The notes: a model not told the origin generated them from the letters alone. 64,000 nt of DNA from Proteromonas lacertae (GCA_002245135.1 NGBS01000616.1:1-64000); one strand, 5' to 3'. Counted from the first letter of the stretch, positions 23,932-36,503 are shown. Numbers and translations: made by a program.

Positions 23932-24965
23932 TCAGTTACTATTATTGTTTTTTGGAGGAGAAAAATGTGGTTTAGAAGAAGACGGTCTTATTTCAACATT
24001 GTGAACTGGAACAGGTATAGGTATTTGATTAGGAGGTGGTTGAAATGACATTGATTGCGGTGGTGGTGGTGGAGGAGGAGGAGGAGGTTGTGGTGGTTGC
24101 TGGTATTGTAAAACAGTAGGTTGTGGTTGTGAATAAAGAGGTTGTGGTTGTGGCTGTGAATAGTATGCAGAAGTGGCAGGAGGAGAATAATTCATATACA
24201 ATGATGGTTGTGGTTGTGATTGTGCTGTTGTTGGAGAAGGAGAGTAATTAACATATTGTTGTGATTGTGGTTGATTAATTATTACTTGAGGAGAATATTG
24301 GGGTTGTAGCTGTGAGTTTGAAGTAGCAGAATTCATATATCTTTGTTGTTGTTGAGGTTGATATTGTGTATATGGAGATGATAAATGCTGATTTTGTTGA
24401 TTTGTTAATGGCTGTGTATATAAATGCAGCTGAATGTGAGTTATTACTATTATTATAATTATTATATATTATAGAGTTATTACTTGGTTGAAAATTCTTT
24501 CTCCATTCATCATCATCCAACCCTTTTGGTATTAAACATCTTCTTTTTGGAGATATAAAAGCTGTTTGTTGCTATTGATTTGTTGTGATTGATTATTTTG
24601 AATTTGTGGCTGTGGTTGTAGTTGTAGAGGTTGTTGTGAGGTTGTTGTGAAGGTTGTTGTGAAGGTTGTTGTTGTTTTGGTAATTGTAAAGATTGTTGTT
24701 GTAGAGGTGGTTCAGAGGATGGTAAAGTTAAATAACTAGTTTCTGTTGGTATAGAAGAACAAAATTGTTGTTGCTGTTGTTGTTGTATTTGATTCTGATC
24801 TGAAGATGGCAGAGTGTATAGACTGTTATTTGCCGATGTAGTAAAAATAGGAACATGATTTTTTATTTGCTCTGTATTAATATTATTGTTATTTAATGGA
24901 TATAAATGATCTTGTTGTTGAAAGTTCTGTATATTAAAGCCACTACTATTATTTTCTTGATGCAT
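23932..24965 (-). CDS. Q/P/S-rich low-complexity protein
   Basis: Starts MHQENNSSGFNIQNFQQQ at 24965. The first part is Gln/Asn/Pro-rich. The frame then appears to change at least twice inside CAA/CCA repeats, and the C-terminal part is again Gln/Pro/Tyr-rich with a run of Pro. Near 24505-24520 it carries 'IPKGLDDDEWRKN', which resembles 'SSGVDDNTWRNAR' in the next gene upstream (25122-26910). No RING is found before its stop at 23932. Function unknown. The exact exon structure cannot be settled from sequence because the low-complexity tracts read open in several frames. Confidence 0.5.
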
Positions 24966-25121
24966 ATCTATTTTGAATCAAATATATCATATTATAAAGA
25001 ATACTATCCATCTGTGTAAGTCAAAAAACAAAAATAAAGAAATTAAAATGGGTTTATGTAAATTTAATATTTTTACACCACAACAAATAAAACAAAATAA
25101 TGAACAATACATATAATATTT

Positions 25122-26910
25122 TTACTTTCTAAGCTTTTCTAGTGTTTCTTCATCTACTATTTCCTCTGAAATAATTGGCTTCCATTTCTTTACCTACTCC
25201 ACATTTACAAACTATTGGTACATTCTTCTGTACACTCTTCGTAAAAACTTCATCTATACAAGCCTGAACATATAAAATGTTCACCACACTATTATATATA
25301 AATATTAAAATATACAGTAAGAATCTTATTGTTTATTCCACATTCTTCTAATCCTTTTACTTCATTACCACAATAATAGCATTGATCACCTTTATTTGGT
25401 TTTCTAACATGAACTTCTGGTTCTGTTTTTCTATCATGTGATTCTGATTTTGGTTGTTCTTTACTCTTTTTATTATTATTATTCCTTAAGTGTTTCACTT
25501 CATCATCTGAAGAATTAGAATCTGAAGAACTTTTATCAGACTCAGATCTGAATCTGAATCTGATGATGATGATGATGAACGTTTATGTTTACTCTTATCC
25601 TTCTTTTTCTTATCTTTATTCTTCTTATTTTTGTTCTTATGTATGACATTCTTTGGTTGTGCAACTGCTGGTTGAAGATTGGGTTGTCCAGTATGATTAT
25701 AACCTTCAGGAATTGGGAATTGTAATTGCTGTTGTGGATACTGTTGATTAGCAAATAAATTTGGATATTGTTGTTGAGGTTGTGGTTGAGGAGGAGGTTG
25801 ATATTGTTGTGGTTGTTGTGAGGAGGTTGATATTGTGGTTGTGGTGGTTGTGGTGGTGGATATTGTTGTTGTTGTTGTTGTTGTTGAGGTTGTAATTCTT
25901 GAGGTGGTGGATATTGTTGTGGTTGTTGTTGCTGTGGTTGATATTGTTGTTGTAATCCTTGAGGAGGTTGGTATTGTTGTGGCTGAGGTGGTGGGTATTG
26001 TTGTTGTTGCTGTTGTTGTTGAGGATGTAATCCTTGAGGAGGTTGATATTGTTGTTGCTGCTGTGCAAATGCTTGAGGAGGAGGTGGTGGTTCATATACA
26101 GAAGGTTGTTCTTGTGAATAAGGTGAATTATTATTTACTATAGGTTGTTGAACTGCAGTACATCTTGCATTTCTCCATGTATTGTCATCAACACCAGAAC
26201 TTTTCTTTGGAAGTTTTTTAGGTGCTATAAGTTTGAAACGAATTATTCTTTGATATTATCTGTGGAGCTGTTTGTGGAGCTATAGAAAACGTTGTAGTAG
26301 ATGTTCCACTTTTATGATTCTTTGGTCTAATTTGTTTAAATTGTTGAACAGGAGGTTGTTGTAACGGTTGTTGTTGAACAAGAGGTTGTTGTAGTGGCTG
26401 TTGTTGAACAGGAGGTTGTTGTTGAACAGGAGGTTGTTGTAATGGTTGTTGTGGATATTGTTGTTGATAAAGAGGTGATTGTGAAGTATAATTATTGGCT
26501 TGACTGTATTGCTGTGGATGACAATTTGGTATTTGTTGGTGGTTAACATCACCTTGCTGATATGGCTGTTCTTGGTTAAGTTGTTGTTCACCATTAGTGT
26601 TATTACTTTGTTCATACTGTACTTGCTGATATTGATATTGTTGATATTGTTGTTCCATGTATTGCTGTTGATTAACATTAACATTGTATATATCAGAATT
26701 TTGAGGAGCTGCAGCTACTAAATTCTGATTTGTATTTTCAGCTATGCTTTGTGGTAATGGAGGTTGATGTTGAGAAGTAATAGAATTTATGTCATAAGGA
26801 GTATGTGCATAATCCTTAAATTCATAGGAATAGTTACTATAACCTTCATTATTGATAGCATATTGATTATTGTCTTGATACATACAATTATTTTGATCCG
26901 ATGGCTGCAT
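25122..26910 (-). CDS. Q/P-rich protein with C-terminal RING-like finger
   Basis: Starts at ATG 26910 (MQPSDQNNCMYQDNNQ). A long Gln/Pro/Tyr tract is followed by 'SSGVDDNTWRNAR' near 26180, a second long Q/P tract, a Lys/Asn-rich basic stretch and a Ser/Asp run. It ends in a cysteine cluster: 'CYYCGNEVKGLEECGINNKILT', a 27-nt intron (about 25290-25316), then 'CGEHFICS' and 'VCKCG'. The first Cys-pair spacing (x18 to the third Cys) and the intron position match the RING genes at 14693 and 19174. Frame changes inside the CAA tracts and one near 25263 within the finger mean the stop is provisional. Likely a divergent family member. Confidence 0.6.
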
Positions 26911-27092
26911 TTCTTCTTGAAAATTAAAAAGATTAAAAAAAGTAATTTTTGGGTGTATGGAAAAACTGCAAAACCTGTTTTTACACAAGCGATATTTACA
27001 TAATAATGATAATTAAAAAATAAATGTTTATACATAACCCATAAGCACAAAAAAAATCATGATAAAATGGTTAAGTATTCTTTTTCTAGAAT

Positions 27093-30000
27093 TTAATCAG
27101 AATTTGCACCTTCCTTTGTTCTACAATATGGACAAGATCCACTTTGCAAATAAGCAAACTCATAACTTTCTTCATGGAAAAAATGATTGCACTTTGAGCA
27201 TAACACTATTGGAACATCAGAAATCATATTTTTAAAATATTGATTCTTTAAACCAGGTGTATTCCATTTAACTATAAACACTTCATTAGGTTTTAATGAT
27301 TCTAATATCTCACGGTTTACTGGTAATGGACTATAACTAGATATACCAGCTTCATTATCAACAGATGATAATAATTGAGTGAATTTGTCATTATCTTCAT
27401 CTTCTAAATTCAAAGTATTTGCACCACTTCCACTATTATTATTACCACTTTGTTCAGGATCAATATCAATTAATCTGCATGCTTCTTCATCTGTAATATC
27501 AGATTCAGGTACAAATTCAACTAATGGAATAAGATCAAATGATACAAATGATCTGTAGAATGGATGGCCACAATTACTGCAGATATCACCAACTTTACCA
27601 TTCATATTGATCAATGTATTGGTTGTATTACATCTATAACAGATTGGTAATAAATCTTCATCATCTACATATGGTTTTGATTGGATAGTTAACAAACCAA
27701 GTTCGACTTTAGATTGCCATATTTTTGGTATTTTTAATAATGTTAATTTATCATAAGCATATCTTGCTAGTTTATATGCTTTTAATTCTGTTCCTAATTT
27801 AGCCATTGTGTGTAAAATATTCACTCTTGAAGTACCAAATGGTTGAGCATCTTGAATCTCATTGATTAAGAATCTTGTCACATTCAGTAAATTATCAGAA
27901 CTACAAGTAGTAAATGGATCTTCAATATATCGATGTATAAACTGATAGGCATAATATAAATCAGCTAATTGTCTATACTTCTTCCAATTATCATAACTTT
28001 CTTTAGATTTATTATCACTCTTAAAATCTGAACTTACAATTCCTTTACGATATTCTTCAGATAATAAGAAAAAATAATAACCAGCATCTTTATATCGATG
28101 TTCTAATATAGCACATTGAGTTAATGCTTCTAACATTCTTATTGATTCTTCTGGTTTACCTGCTTTTATATAAGCAGCTTGAGCTTCATCAAACCTATCA
28201 TTTTCAACCAACCATTTTGCATATGGTAAGAATACTTCTTGACTGAACTGTCCTTCATTTTCATTGGCTAATATAAAAGCTTGATCCCATTCTTGTTTCT
28301 TAATATGTATTTTCATCATCATATTAATATCAGCTAATTTACTATATATTTCAAAGGCATAATCATCATTATGATTTGTTTCAAAGTAGTTAGCACATAC
28401 CATCAATAATTCTCTATTACTTTTAGGTATTTGTCTTGCTACTTCTATTAATTCACTCATACAATTATGACTTCCTAATAATTCAACTGCTTTTTGATAA
28501 TTACCAGCGGCTGTATGCATTTCGGCAGATGCTTTCCAATCGCCCACTTCTTCAGCCCATTCTGCTTGATGTTTGACTAATTCAGTTACATCACTACCAG
28601 AATTATCTTTGAATTTACTAGCAAACTTTCTAGCTTCATCCCACTTTCTTAAATCACTAAACATTTGTATTGCTTTATCAACATGATTTGCTTTGCATAA
28701 TAACTTTGCAGAATCATGGAATCTGCTTTGATATGCTAATACTTCAGCTTCAAATAATACTTGATCAGCATTACCTGTCTTAATATCAGTTTCAAATCGA
28801 TTTAATAAATCTAAGAATCTTACATCATGTAATCTAATAAATGCCATTCTGGCAGTCTTTAATTCCATTTTCTTTAACGCAGTCATAGCTAATAACTTCC
28901 AATCACTATCAGTAACACCTAAACATGCGATTTTATAAGCCATTTCAAAGTTATTGGCTTCTAAATATCTATACAATGAAGCACTCTGTGGAACATCAAT
29001 TGTTTGCATAGATATAAAGTGTAAACAGAATATTTTTGATCCTTTAAATCCTACAACAAATCCTAACATTTTCTGTTGATGTAATGGGAAATTATCTGTC
29101 TTTATACTTAATACACCATCACCACTGAAACATAACATATTCTCATAATCACTATTCCATGCTACACTATTAGCATTCTTCTCTTGAAATAATAATTCCT
29201 TTGTATTTAAATCATATACTAAACAATCATTATTTTCATCAATCACTGCTAATTTTTGACGGTTGGCACTTAAATCTAGACATCGAATACTTGTCTTTTG
29301 TTGTATTAATGAAATAGGGAATGGATTATTCACATATATTTTCAATACAGATCCATTCTTCAAGCCAACTAACAAACCTTCTTCGCTTGGAGGTCCACCT
29401 ATTACTTTAATATATCTAATAACACTTTCTAATACCCATTCTCTTTGTTTAACACCTTCAAAGTTAAATAACTGCAATTTTTTTTCTAAACATAATATTA
29501 AATGTTCTGAAGTTACAACTAATAAGTTACAGTCTAACTTTCCTTTAAATCTACTTAATGGCTTATAATTCATATCAGAATTCTCATCATTTGCTAATTG
29601 ATAAATAATCACTTTATCAGATAACTGAACAGCTATTCTACTTCTATAAACGGCTATTTTTTTAACATAATCTTTACATTGTATTCTGACTTTATGATCA
29701 TTTATTAGGTTTTGAACAATAACGTCTGTCATTTCATCCCTATATGCGTATCTATCTTGGTATAAACCATGTACTGTACTAAACACTATCTGATTAACCG
29801 CAATATTTCCATGATTTGATCCTGAAACGATTAGATTCTGATTCCAATGAGCATCTACTGACCAAACCCAGGAATCAAGCTCACATACTTCGTTTAATTT
29901 TACACCATCTTTTGTCCATAAAAATACTTTATGATCGCTTGTACTAACTACTAAATAATCACCATATGGATGATATCTCACACATAATGGAAATGAATCT

Positions 30001-30733
30001 AATTGTTTATCTTTACCTATCTTCTGACCTGTTACTGTATAAAATGATAATGTTCTATCCCAGCAACCTACAGCAATTATATCATCTCTTCTATCTGGGG
30101 ATGGATTCCATGATAAACTCCATATTGGTTGCTTACGATCAATATAATGCTTTTCATTACCACCACGATCTCTTATACTGATATGTCCATCAAACATACC
30201 TAATGCTAACAGTTGTCCATCTGGAGTCCAACAACAACTTAATATCTTTGAGGGTACTTTATGTTTTTGGACTGCTTTCTCTTCGGGAGACCATAAACCA
30301 AAATCTGACTCTGTGGCTGAAGCTAATTGAAGTGTCACTGGATTATAACTCAAACATTGAATAGGATCATTGTGACGATATTTTAAAATACCTTCACCTT
30401 TGTCAGTCCAAATAATTACAGTATTATCTGCACCTCCTGATGCGAAACGCTTACCATCTTTTGCATAATCAACAGCATATACAGCTTCTTTGTGTCCTAT
30501 CAATATTACACACAATTATAAAAAAAAATACCAGGAAGAGAATGTAACAATTCCCCAGATGCTGAATCGTAAACTAATACTCTATTTGAAACAGCTACAA
30601 CCAATTCACTTCCATCTATTCAAGTATATTATTTATCAATAATACCAGGCTTAAAAACAACACTCCATATTATTGACGGTGGAGTATTATCATTATCTGG
30701 TATTTGATCACTCCATACTAATAATGACCTCAT
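27093..30733 (-). CDS. IFT122: IFT122 (intraflagellar transport complex A subunit)
   Basis: Core IFT-A protein for retrograde transport and membrane-protein import in cilia. The start is MRSLLVWSDQIPDNDN at 30733. Introns near 30615-30644 and 30497-30532 splice in frame to 'GHKEAVYAVDYAKDGKRFASGGAD'. The N-terminal half has WD40 repeats ('SVVFKPDGSELVVAV', 'SYNPVTLQLASATESDFGLWSPEEKAV', 'CCWTPDGQLLALGMFDGHISI'), and these strings closely match animal IFT122. A long TPR-like helical half follows. The C-terminus has two CxxC pairs (near 27570-27640) and a final 'CSKCNHFFHEESYEF...CPYC' zinc-binding end. About 1,190 residues, close to the usual 1,200. Single large exon after the two small ones. 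Confidence 0.96.
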
Positions 30734-30775
30734 TTATTACCAATACTAGAGTAACTGAAATTTAAAAGATTAAAT

Positions 30776-30788
30776 CAAGCAAAGCTTG
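30776..30788. repeat. CAAGC-AAA-GCTTG hairpin upstream of IFT122
   Basis: A perfect 5-bp inverted repeat with a 3-base loop lies in the 204-bp gap between the IFT122 start and the coiled-coil gene end. Similar hairpins occur at 14586-14600 and 55982-56001. Too short to assign a role. Confidence 0.4.
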
Positions 30789-30823
30789 AATTCAAAAATA
30801 TTCAAATCAAGTTTTTAATGTGG

Positions 30824-31400
30824 TTATTCAAAAATAGTTTCAATAACCAAATTCATTTATTCGTTTCAAAATACAAAAAACAAAAAATAATGAATAAAAT
30901 ATGTTATATTAAAATATGAATAATAGATGTAACTGTCTTAGTTAATTTCATTTCTACACAACTCTTCATTCTTGACTTTTTCATCACACCATTTCTTTCC
31001 TGCATATGGATAACTAATACAAATTCCAGGAATACAACAACTGAAGAATGATTTAAGTCCTTTTCCTAGCAAATTCTTTTTTATATTTTCATCTAATTGA
31101 TTAAACTGTTTCATATCTTCAACCTTTTTCCTATAAAATGGAAGCTTATTAATCATATCCCAATATTGTTTATAATAGGTGTTATAGTTTTTAATTATTA
31201 ATTCACAATCAGTCTGACAGGTATTACAGAATTGGGATAAAGCATAATGGAATTTTTGTACAAATTCCATTTCTTCAGGAATATTTAAAAATATAAACTT
31301 ATATTTTGATTTCATGTTATTCAATTGTTTTTTAATATTTCTGTACAATTTCCAATTCAGATTACCATGTTTACCATATTTTAATCTATCATAATCGTTG
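30824..31400. repeat. Segmental duplicate, copy 1 (see 63463-64000)
   Basis: The intergenic strip from about 30824 and the 3' coding end to about 31400 match 63463-64000 almost base for base. A stretch of about 75-110 bp near 31077-31170 is unrelated to its counterpart. The match includes non-coding 3' flank, so this is DNA duplication rather than protein conservation. Confidence 0.85.
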
Positions 31401-33967
31401 TGATATTTTGTATTGTATATAACATAGTCTTGAAATGTATAATGAGAATTAGACTCTTTTATAATATCAGAATAAAGAATTTGAATTGGTGAAGGGTGAT
31501 ACAATCTAAGAATTTCATATTTCCATAATAACAAATTCTTCACTATTCTATACATCGATTCTGCATTACTAACTTCTACTATTATATTTGATTCTTCTTT
31601 CTTTACTTCCACTTTTTCTTCTTTCTTTTCTTTATCAGGCATTGGAATATTTGTTTCTAATTGTGGAACATCAGGGATTGAATCTGGAATATTATTATCA
31701 TCAACATTACTATCTTTTGTTTCTCCTGTTGTTGTTTCTTCTGCATTTGTAGTTGGTGTTGTTATTACTTCTACTGATGTTAATTCTTCATCTGGTTTTG
31801 ATGTTTTATCATCTTCTTTTATTGATTTTGTTGATTCACATACTGGTAATTCTATCTCTTTCTTTGATTCTTCTACAGTTAATCTACTTTTTGATTTTAT
31901 TACTATCATTGTTGTTGGAATTGGAGCTACTTTGGCAGATTTATTTCTCCTTATACTTTTAGATTTACTTTCAGATTCTGCTTCTTCTAATGGAAGAGGA
32001 GGAATATCTAACAATTTATCCTGCATTAAACAGACTTGTTTTGAGCCACTTGGAGAATTGATTAATTCCTTTGATAAATCTATTGATTTTATCATTATAT
32101 TTATGTTTGTAATTGTTTCCCTATCATAATTAATATGAATGTTAATTTCATTAATAGTTAATTGACACTGATATATTAAATGACCATAATATTTATCTTC
32201 TTTGTATCTGTTGCAATGTGATATGTGCTGTTGAATCTCATCTCGATACTTGAATAACTGTGTTTCAAATACTTTTCCTTTACTGATTAAATCGTTCAAC
32301 TGATTTTTTAAATAATCTAATCTTTCATTTGACTTTGTTATTTCATTCTTTGTTTTAACACTTATTTCATTGAATGGATTATCAGGAACACAGGTTTTCA
32401 TTATGTTTAATAACAATGGATAAATTGATAAACATTCATTTCTATATCCTTCTAATATCAACTGCTGTTTGTGTTTATACATTGGTAATAAATTACATTC
32501 TAAATCTATTATTTCCTTTCCCAGTAAAGTATCATATTTTCTTTGAATTTGTGTATCCAATTCTCTTATTTCTTGATATCTTTTCAATCCAAAACATAAT
32601 GGATCAATCACTGTATTCTCAATATTAGCATTTATAGGAGAATAATATTCAGTCTCAATCAAATATATGAAATTTTGTAAAATGTTCATGTAATTGTTAA
32701 TAGGATGTTTTTCTTCATCTTTTATAAATTCATCAATTTTTCCATTCTCTTTTTCAAATGCTTCCATCGTGCTATTGAACAACTTCTCAATCTTTTCATA
32801 TTTCACACTTTTACTATTTAACACATCAGATACTTTGTTAATTATATCTTCTATCTTTTGGGGATATTTCTCCATATTTTGTTTAGCATATTTGAAAAAA
32901 TCATCCACCTGAGAAATAATATCTACTCTTTTATTTGCTAGATTTTGATGGTAATTATAATTGATATCATATCCACTAACTCCAATAGATTCAATTCTTT
33001 CTTCGCCAATATCAGGTTCTTCACTTTTACTTCTTCGGTTTTGATCTTCTGCATCTTCAAGAAGATATTCTGCCATTTTTATCATCACTGGTCTTTTCAG
33101 TCTGGGATTAGCTCTGTCGTCTTGTTTTATCACACAAAATCTATTTGCTAAAGCTCTCCATCCTTCTTTACAACCATTCTCACTCTTCATTTCTTTTGCT
33201 GCTATTTCTTCTTTGACCAAATATATATACTGTTTTCTTGATAATTCTGTTATTAATTCCACTTCACTTAATATTTCTTTTTCTGTTTCTTCTTTTCCTT
33301 CTATATTCGCATCATTTTTCAACAGCTCTCTATAACTGTTAATAATACATTGAAATGATTCTAATCTCTTACTGTGAAATTCATGTTCAGATAAAGCTGC
33401 ATAGTAATGAGTCTTTTCATAATCACAACGTTCTAAATATTCTATAGCCATTTTCACATGTTTTAACTTATTCTTCTTATCTTCTAATACATCTTCAGCT
33501 TCTTTAACTTCAGAAATTCTCTGTTGCCATTTCTTATAAAGTATATCACTGTTTCCATTGATTACTTCCCTCTTGTATGATTCAGCACTATATAACGCAG
33601 CATCTGCTTTTGAAAGATATTTTACTGATTTTGATATATTACCTTCATATTTTGATTTACTTATATTTTCATCTGCCTTTTTCAATTGTTTTTCGTAATT
33701 TTCTTTGGCTTTTCTCTCTTTCTCTAACTGAACACTGTATGCTTCATATGCTTTCTGTTCTGCTTCATGTGCCCTGTTTAAATCAGCTTGGGCTTTCTTA
33801 ACTCTGTTTTCTAATGGGCCAATGGCATTATTACAGTCATATTCGATTTTCTTCAAATCTTTAAACAACTCATTCACTTCTGGCTCTTGCTTTTGGACAA
33901 AAGCTAATTCATTCTCTTTACTGAACTCTACTCTGTAGATTTGAAGCTGGTAATCGATGTCTTGCAT
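30938..33967 (-). CDS. Long coiled-coil protein with conserved Cys-rich C-terminus
   Basis: About 1,010 residues from ATG at 33967 (MQDIDYQLQIYRVEFSKENE), apparently without introns. The N-terminal half is charged and heptad-like ('AQADLNRAHEAEQKAYEAYSV', 'EKERKAKENYEKQLKKADENIS'), predicting long coiled coils. The middle is Thr/Ser/Glu-rich and disordered (about 31560-31990). The C-terminal 200 residues are compact, with 'CNTCQTDCELII' and 'FFSCCIPGICISYPYAGKKWCDEK'. That Cys-rich end is nearly repeated in the partial gene at 63579-64000. I do not recognise the family. A BAR-like or structural role is possible from the helices, but this is only suggestion. Confidence 0.7.
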   Translation of the reverse strand: MQDIDYQLQIYRVEFSKENELAFVQKQEPEVNELFKDLKKIEYDCNNAIGPLENRVKKAQADLNRAHEAEQKAYEAYSVQLEKERKAKENYEKQLKKADENISKSKYEGNISKSVKYLSKADAALYSAESYKREVINGNSDILYKKWQQRISEVKEAEDVLEDKKNKLKHVKMAIEYLERCDYEKTHYYAALSEHEFHSKRLESFQCIINSYRELLKNDANIEGKEETEKEILSEVELITELSRKQYIYLVKEEIAAKEMKSENGCKEGWRALANRFCVIKQDDRANPRLKRPVMIKMAEYLLEDAEDQNRRSKSEEPDIGEERIESIGVSGYDINYNYHQNLANKRVDIISQVDDFFKYAKQNMEKYPQKIEDIINKVSDVLNSKSVKYEKIEKLFNSTMEAFEKENGKIDEFIKDEEKHPINNYMNILQNFIYLIETEYYSPINANIENTVIDPLCFGLKRYQEIRELDTQIQRKYDTLLGKEIIDLECNLLPMYKHKQQLILEGYRNECLSIYPLLLNIMKTCVPDNPFNEISVKTKNEITKSNERLDYLKNQLNDLISKGKVFETQLFKYRDEIQQHISHCNRYKEDKYYGHLIYQCQLTINEINIHINYDRETITNINIMIKSIDLSKELINSPSGSKQVCLMQDKLLDIPPLPLEEAESESKSKSIRRNKSAKVAPIPTTMIVIKSKSRLTVEESKKEIELPVCESTKSIKEDDKTSKPDEELTSVEVITTPTTNAEETTTGETKDSNVDDNNIPDSIPDVPQLETNIPMPDKEKKEEKVEVKKEESNIIVEVSNAESMYRIVKNLLLWKYEILRLYHPSPIQILYSDIIKESNSHYTFQDYVIYNTKYHNDYDRLKYGKHGNLNWKLYRNIKKQLNNMKSKYKFIFLNIPEEMEFVQKFHYALSQFCNTCQTDCELIIKNYNTYYKQYWDMINKLPFYRKKVEDMKQFNQLDENIKKNLLGKGLKSFFSCCIPGICISYPYAGKKWCDEKVKNEELCRNEIN

Positions 33968-34308
33968 TTCTAAATTCAAAAAAGTAACGTAAAATTTTAG
34001 TAAACTTTTTTTTTGCACTAATAATTCACTAAGAAATTTGAAAACATAAATTCTTGTTATTCTTGCTGTTTAGACAGTTTTGTTAATTTTTCATAATTCC
34101 AATGTGTTATACACCATATAAAAAACCACTTTACTTTCTGATTATCATCTTATTAACATTTATGTCATAATTACTGTAAAAGTGATATTATAAGTGTAAA
34201 ACATTGTTCACACATTTTTTTAACCCACTATAACCATTACATCTTTTAATATGGAAGTTTTATAAAAATTCAAATGTTTGATGATTGTTTGATTCATTTT
34301 TTCTAAAA
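33968..34308. promoter_or_regulatory. Divergent intergenic region
   Basis: This 341-bp AT-rich gap separates the divergent starts of the coiled-coil gene (minus) and the EXD2 gene (plus), so it should hold both promoters. No recognisable core element beyond T-rich and A-rich tracts is seen. Confidence 0.4.
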
Positions 34309-36101
34309 ATGATTAATTTCTATTGTTATGATTATTATAATCTTCCAAATATTATTTATATCTTTACATCGATAGTGGTTGCGTATATAATTTATAAAAT
34401 TATGGATTATATCAATGGTTATCCTGATTATACACATTTACCTAAATATCACAACAAAGAAGTGTATGTAGTAAATAAATATAGTCTCAGCAAAAGTAAA
34501 GAAATACTAGAAGAATTGAATAATGAGTGTTTGATTGGTATTGACTGTGAGTGGGTGCCTAGTGTATATTAATGTAAATATATATATTCATATAGAAAAA
34601 TCCTAGTATTTCTATTATAGAAATATGTTCTTCCAACTCGATAATCATATTTCAAATGATTTCATTTCAAACACTCCCAAATGAATTAGAATTAATATTA
34701 AAAAATGAAAATATATTCAAAAGTGGTGTAGGTATTGAAAATGATTGTTCGTTAATCAATAAGAAATATGGAGTTGAAGTGAAAAGTATAGTTGATGTCG
34801 GTAAAATCCACAATTCCATATACAAACAAGGATTAAGAGGATTAGAGCATTTAGCAGAAGAATTATTAGATGTGAATAAACTGAAAATAGATATTGATCA
34901 TCATAAATGGAATAATAAAGTATTGACAAAAGATCAAATACAATATTTATGTGGTGATGCTTGGGCTTCTCGAGAGACAATAATATGTTTATTTAATTTG
35001 TATTTACTCTATGTAATATTGATGTTGTTAATAGATGTTATCCAGAAGAATACAATTTTGACAATATGAGGAAATTTGTATCTTTGCATTACAAACAAAA
35101 TATGAAATTAAAAAATAATATCAAAAATACTGATTCAAATAAATCCAATAATAAGAATAAAAAGAAGAAGGAGAAAACAACAGCAATAAGTGCAAGAAAA
35201 ACTCCTTTATATGAAAACTGTGAAGTGTATCATCCAGATGGTGAATTAATGTTTAAATGTCAAAAAAAGAAGTTTGATTGGTATCTTGAAAAAGGTTTAG
35301 CTGAAAAGATAAGCGATAATCCACCAAAAATCAGATTAACATTTAATCCTAAAGGTCATGGACAAGGTAAAGAATATTCGTTAGATAATAATGACAATAT
35401 ATGTTGTGTATGCGGTAAATCATATGAATATATTAGACATTCAATTGTCCCACATTTTTATAGACATTTTTTCCCTGACAATATGAAAAGTCATTATTCT
35501 CATGATGTATTACTTATGTGTGTATATAATAATATATATTTGATATTATATAATGATTTTACAGATTCCTTGTCATTTGAAATTGAATGAAGAAGACGTG
35601 AAATTTTCTAAACAAATACATGAAGAATATAATGTTTTGTTTGTAAATCAAGATAATTCTAGAGTAAAAATAGTCAAAGATGTATATAAAGCTGTTAAAG
35701 CTGCAAAAGCAATCTTGAAGAATAAAAATGGATCAATACCAGAGAATAAAATAAACTACTTAAAAGATGAGATAAAATCATTTTTAAACAAAGATGAAAT
35801 AACTGATGAAGATATTCAAAATGGTATAAAACATATTTCTTTATTATGTGTATAGTTTATAAGATGAATCCTAAAAAGGAAGTTAAAGATTATTGCCCAT
35901 CATCTTACCAAATTGTAAGCAAGATAATCCAACAAGAAGGAGATGAAGTATTTTCATATTTTCTTTAATATATCGTAGGGACTGACTAGATTCGTGAAAA
36001 GATGGAGGAAACATTTTTTGGATATAATGAATCCAAAGTATTTACCCGTATATTGGAAGGTAGATAACCCAGTAACTAATTATCATTTAAAAATTGACTA
36101 A
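34309..36101 (+). CDS. EXD2: EXD2-type 3'-5' exonuclease, membrane-anchored
   Basis: Start MINFYCYDYYNLPN at 34309, followed at once by a hydrophobic helix ('IIYIFTSIVVAYIIYKI'), as in EXD2, which is tethered to mitochondria in animals. DEDDy exonuclease motifs: 'IGIDCEWVP' (34537-), 'GVGIENDCSLI' (34723-) and 'YLCGDAWASRETI' (34949-). The second, zinc-containing domain follows: 'KTPLYENCEVYHPDGELMFKC', 'CCVCGKSYEYIRHSIVPHFYR', 'SHDVLLMCIPCH', then 'LTRFVKRWRKHFLDIMNPKYLPVYWKV', all close to animal EXD2. Introns near 34567-34598, 34998-35032, 35521-35563 and 35949-35979 restore frame. A further small frame change lies near 35853-35868 (a very short intron or an indel). Confidence 0.9.
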
Positions 36102-36503
36102 TAATGTTTGATCTTGTTTGATTTGATAATTCAATTATGTGAAAATAGTAGTAGTAGTATGTAAAGTGATTGAAGGTAAGTAGAAGATAAAACTTCACAT
36201 TAATGTCTTCTTTCAACTAAAAAACCATTTATATTATAAAACTATTTATCATCAAAGTATTCACTACATATAAATATATCGCAACATCATAGACTGTTGA
36301 AATTCAGAGATTGAAACATCATAAAACAATTCAATTTTCATCTAAAAATCTACTTTTTCTCTACAGATTCATAACATCTTGTGATTTTGATTTGATATAA
36401 CATAAATATAAACAATTATTAATACAGGAATTATGAAAACAAAACCAATACATAAGAAACAAATGAGAAATTAGCGAAAATGTAGATATAAAATAAACTA
36501 AAA
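36102..36503. other. Intergenic region between EXD2 and glycosyltransferase genes
   Basis: About 400 bp, AT-rich, with short Gs and runs such as GTAGTAGTAGT. No open coding segment longer than a few tens of codons is convincing. It should contain the EXD2 3' UTR and the glycosyltransferase promoter. Confidence 0.45.

Noticed and set aside
25835-26721. Val/Ile-rich and His/Asn-rich open frames over the CAA/TTG tracts
   Set aside because: CAA repeats lack stops in all frames, so open frames there are expected by chance. The Q/P reading has the flanking motifs and finger.
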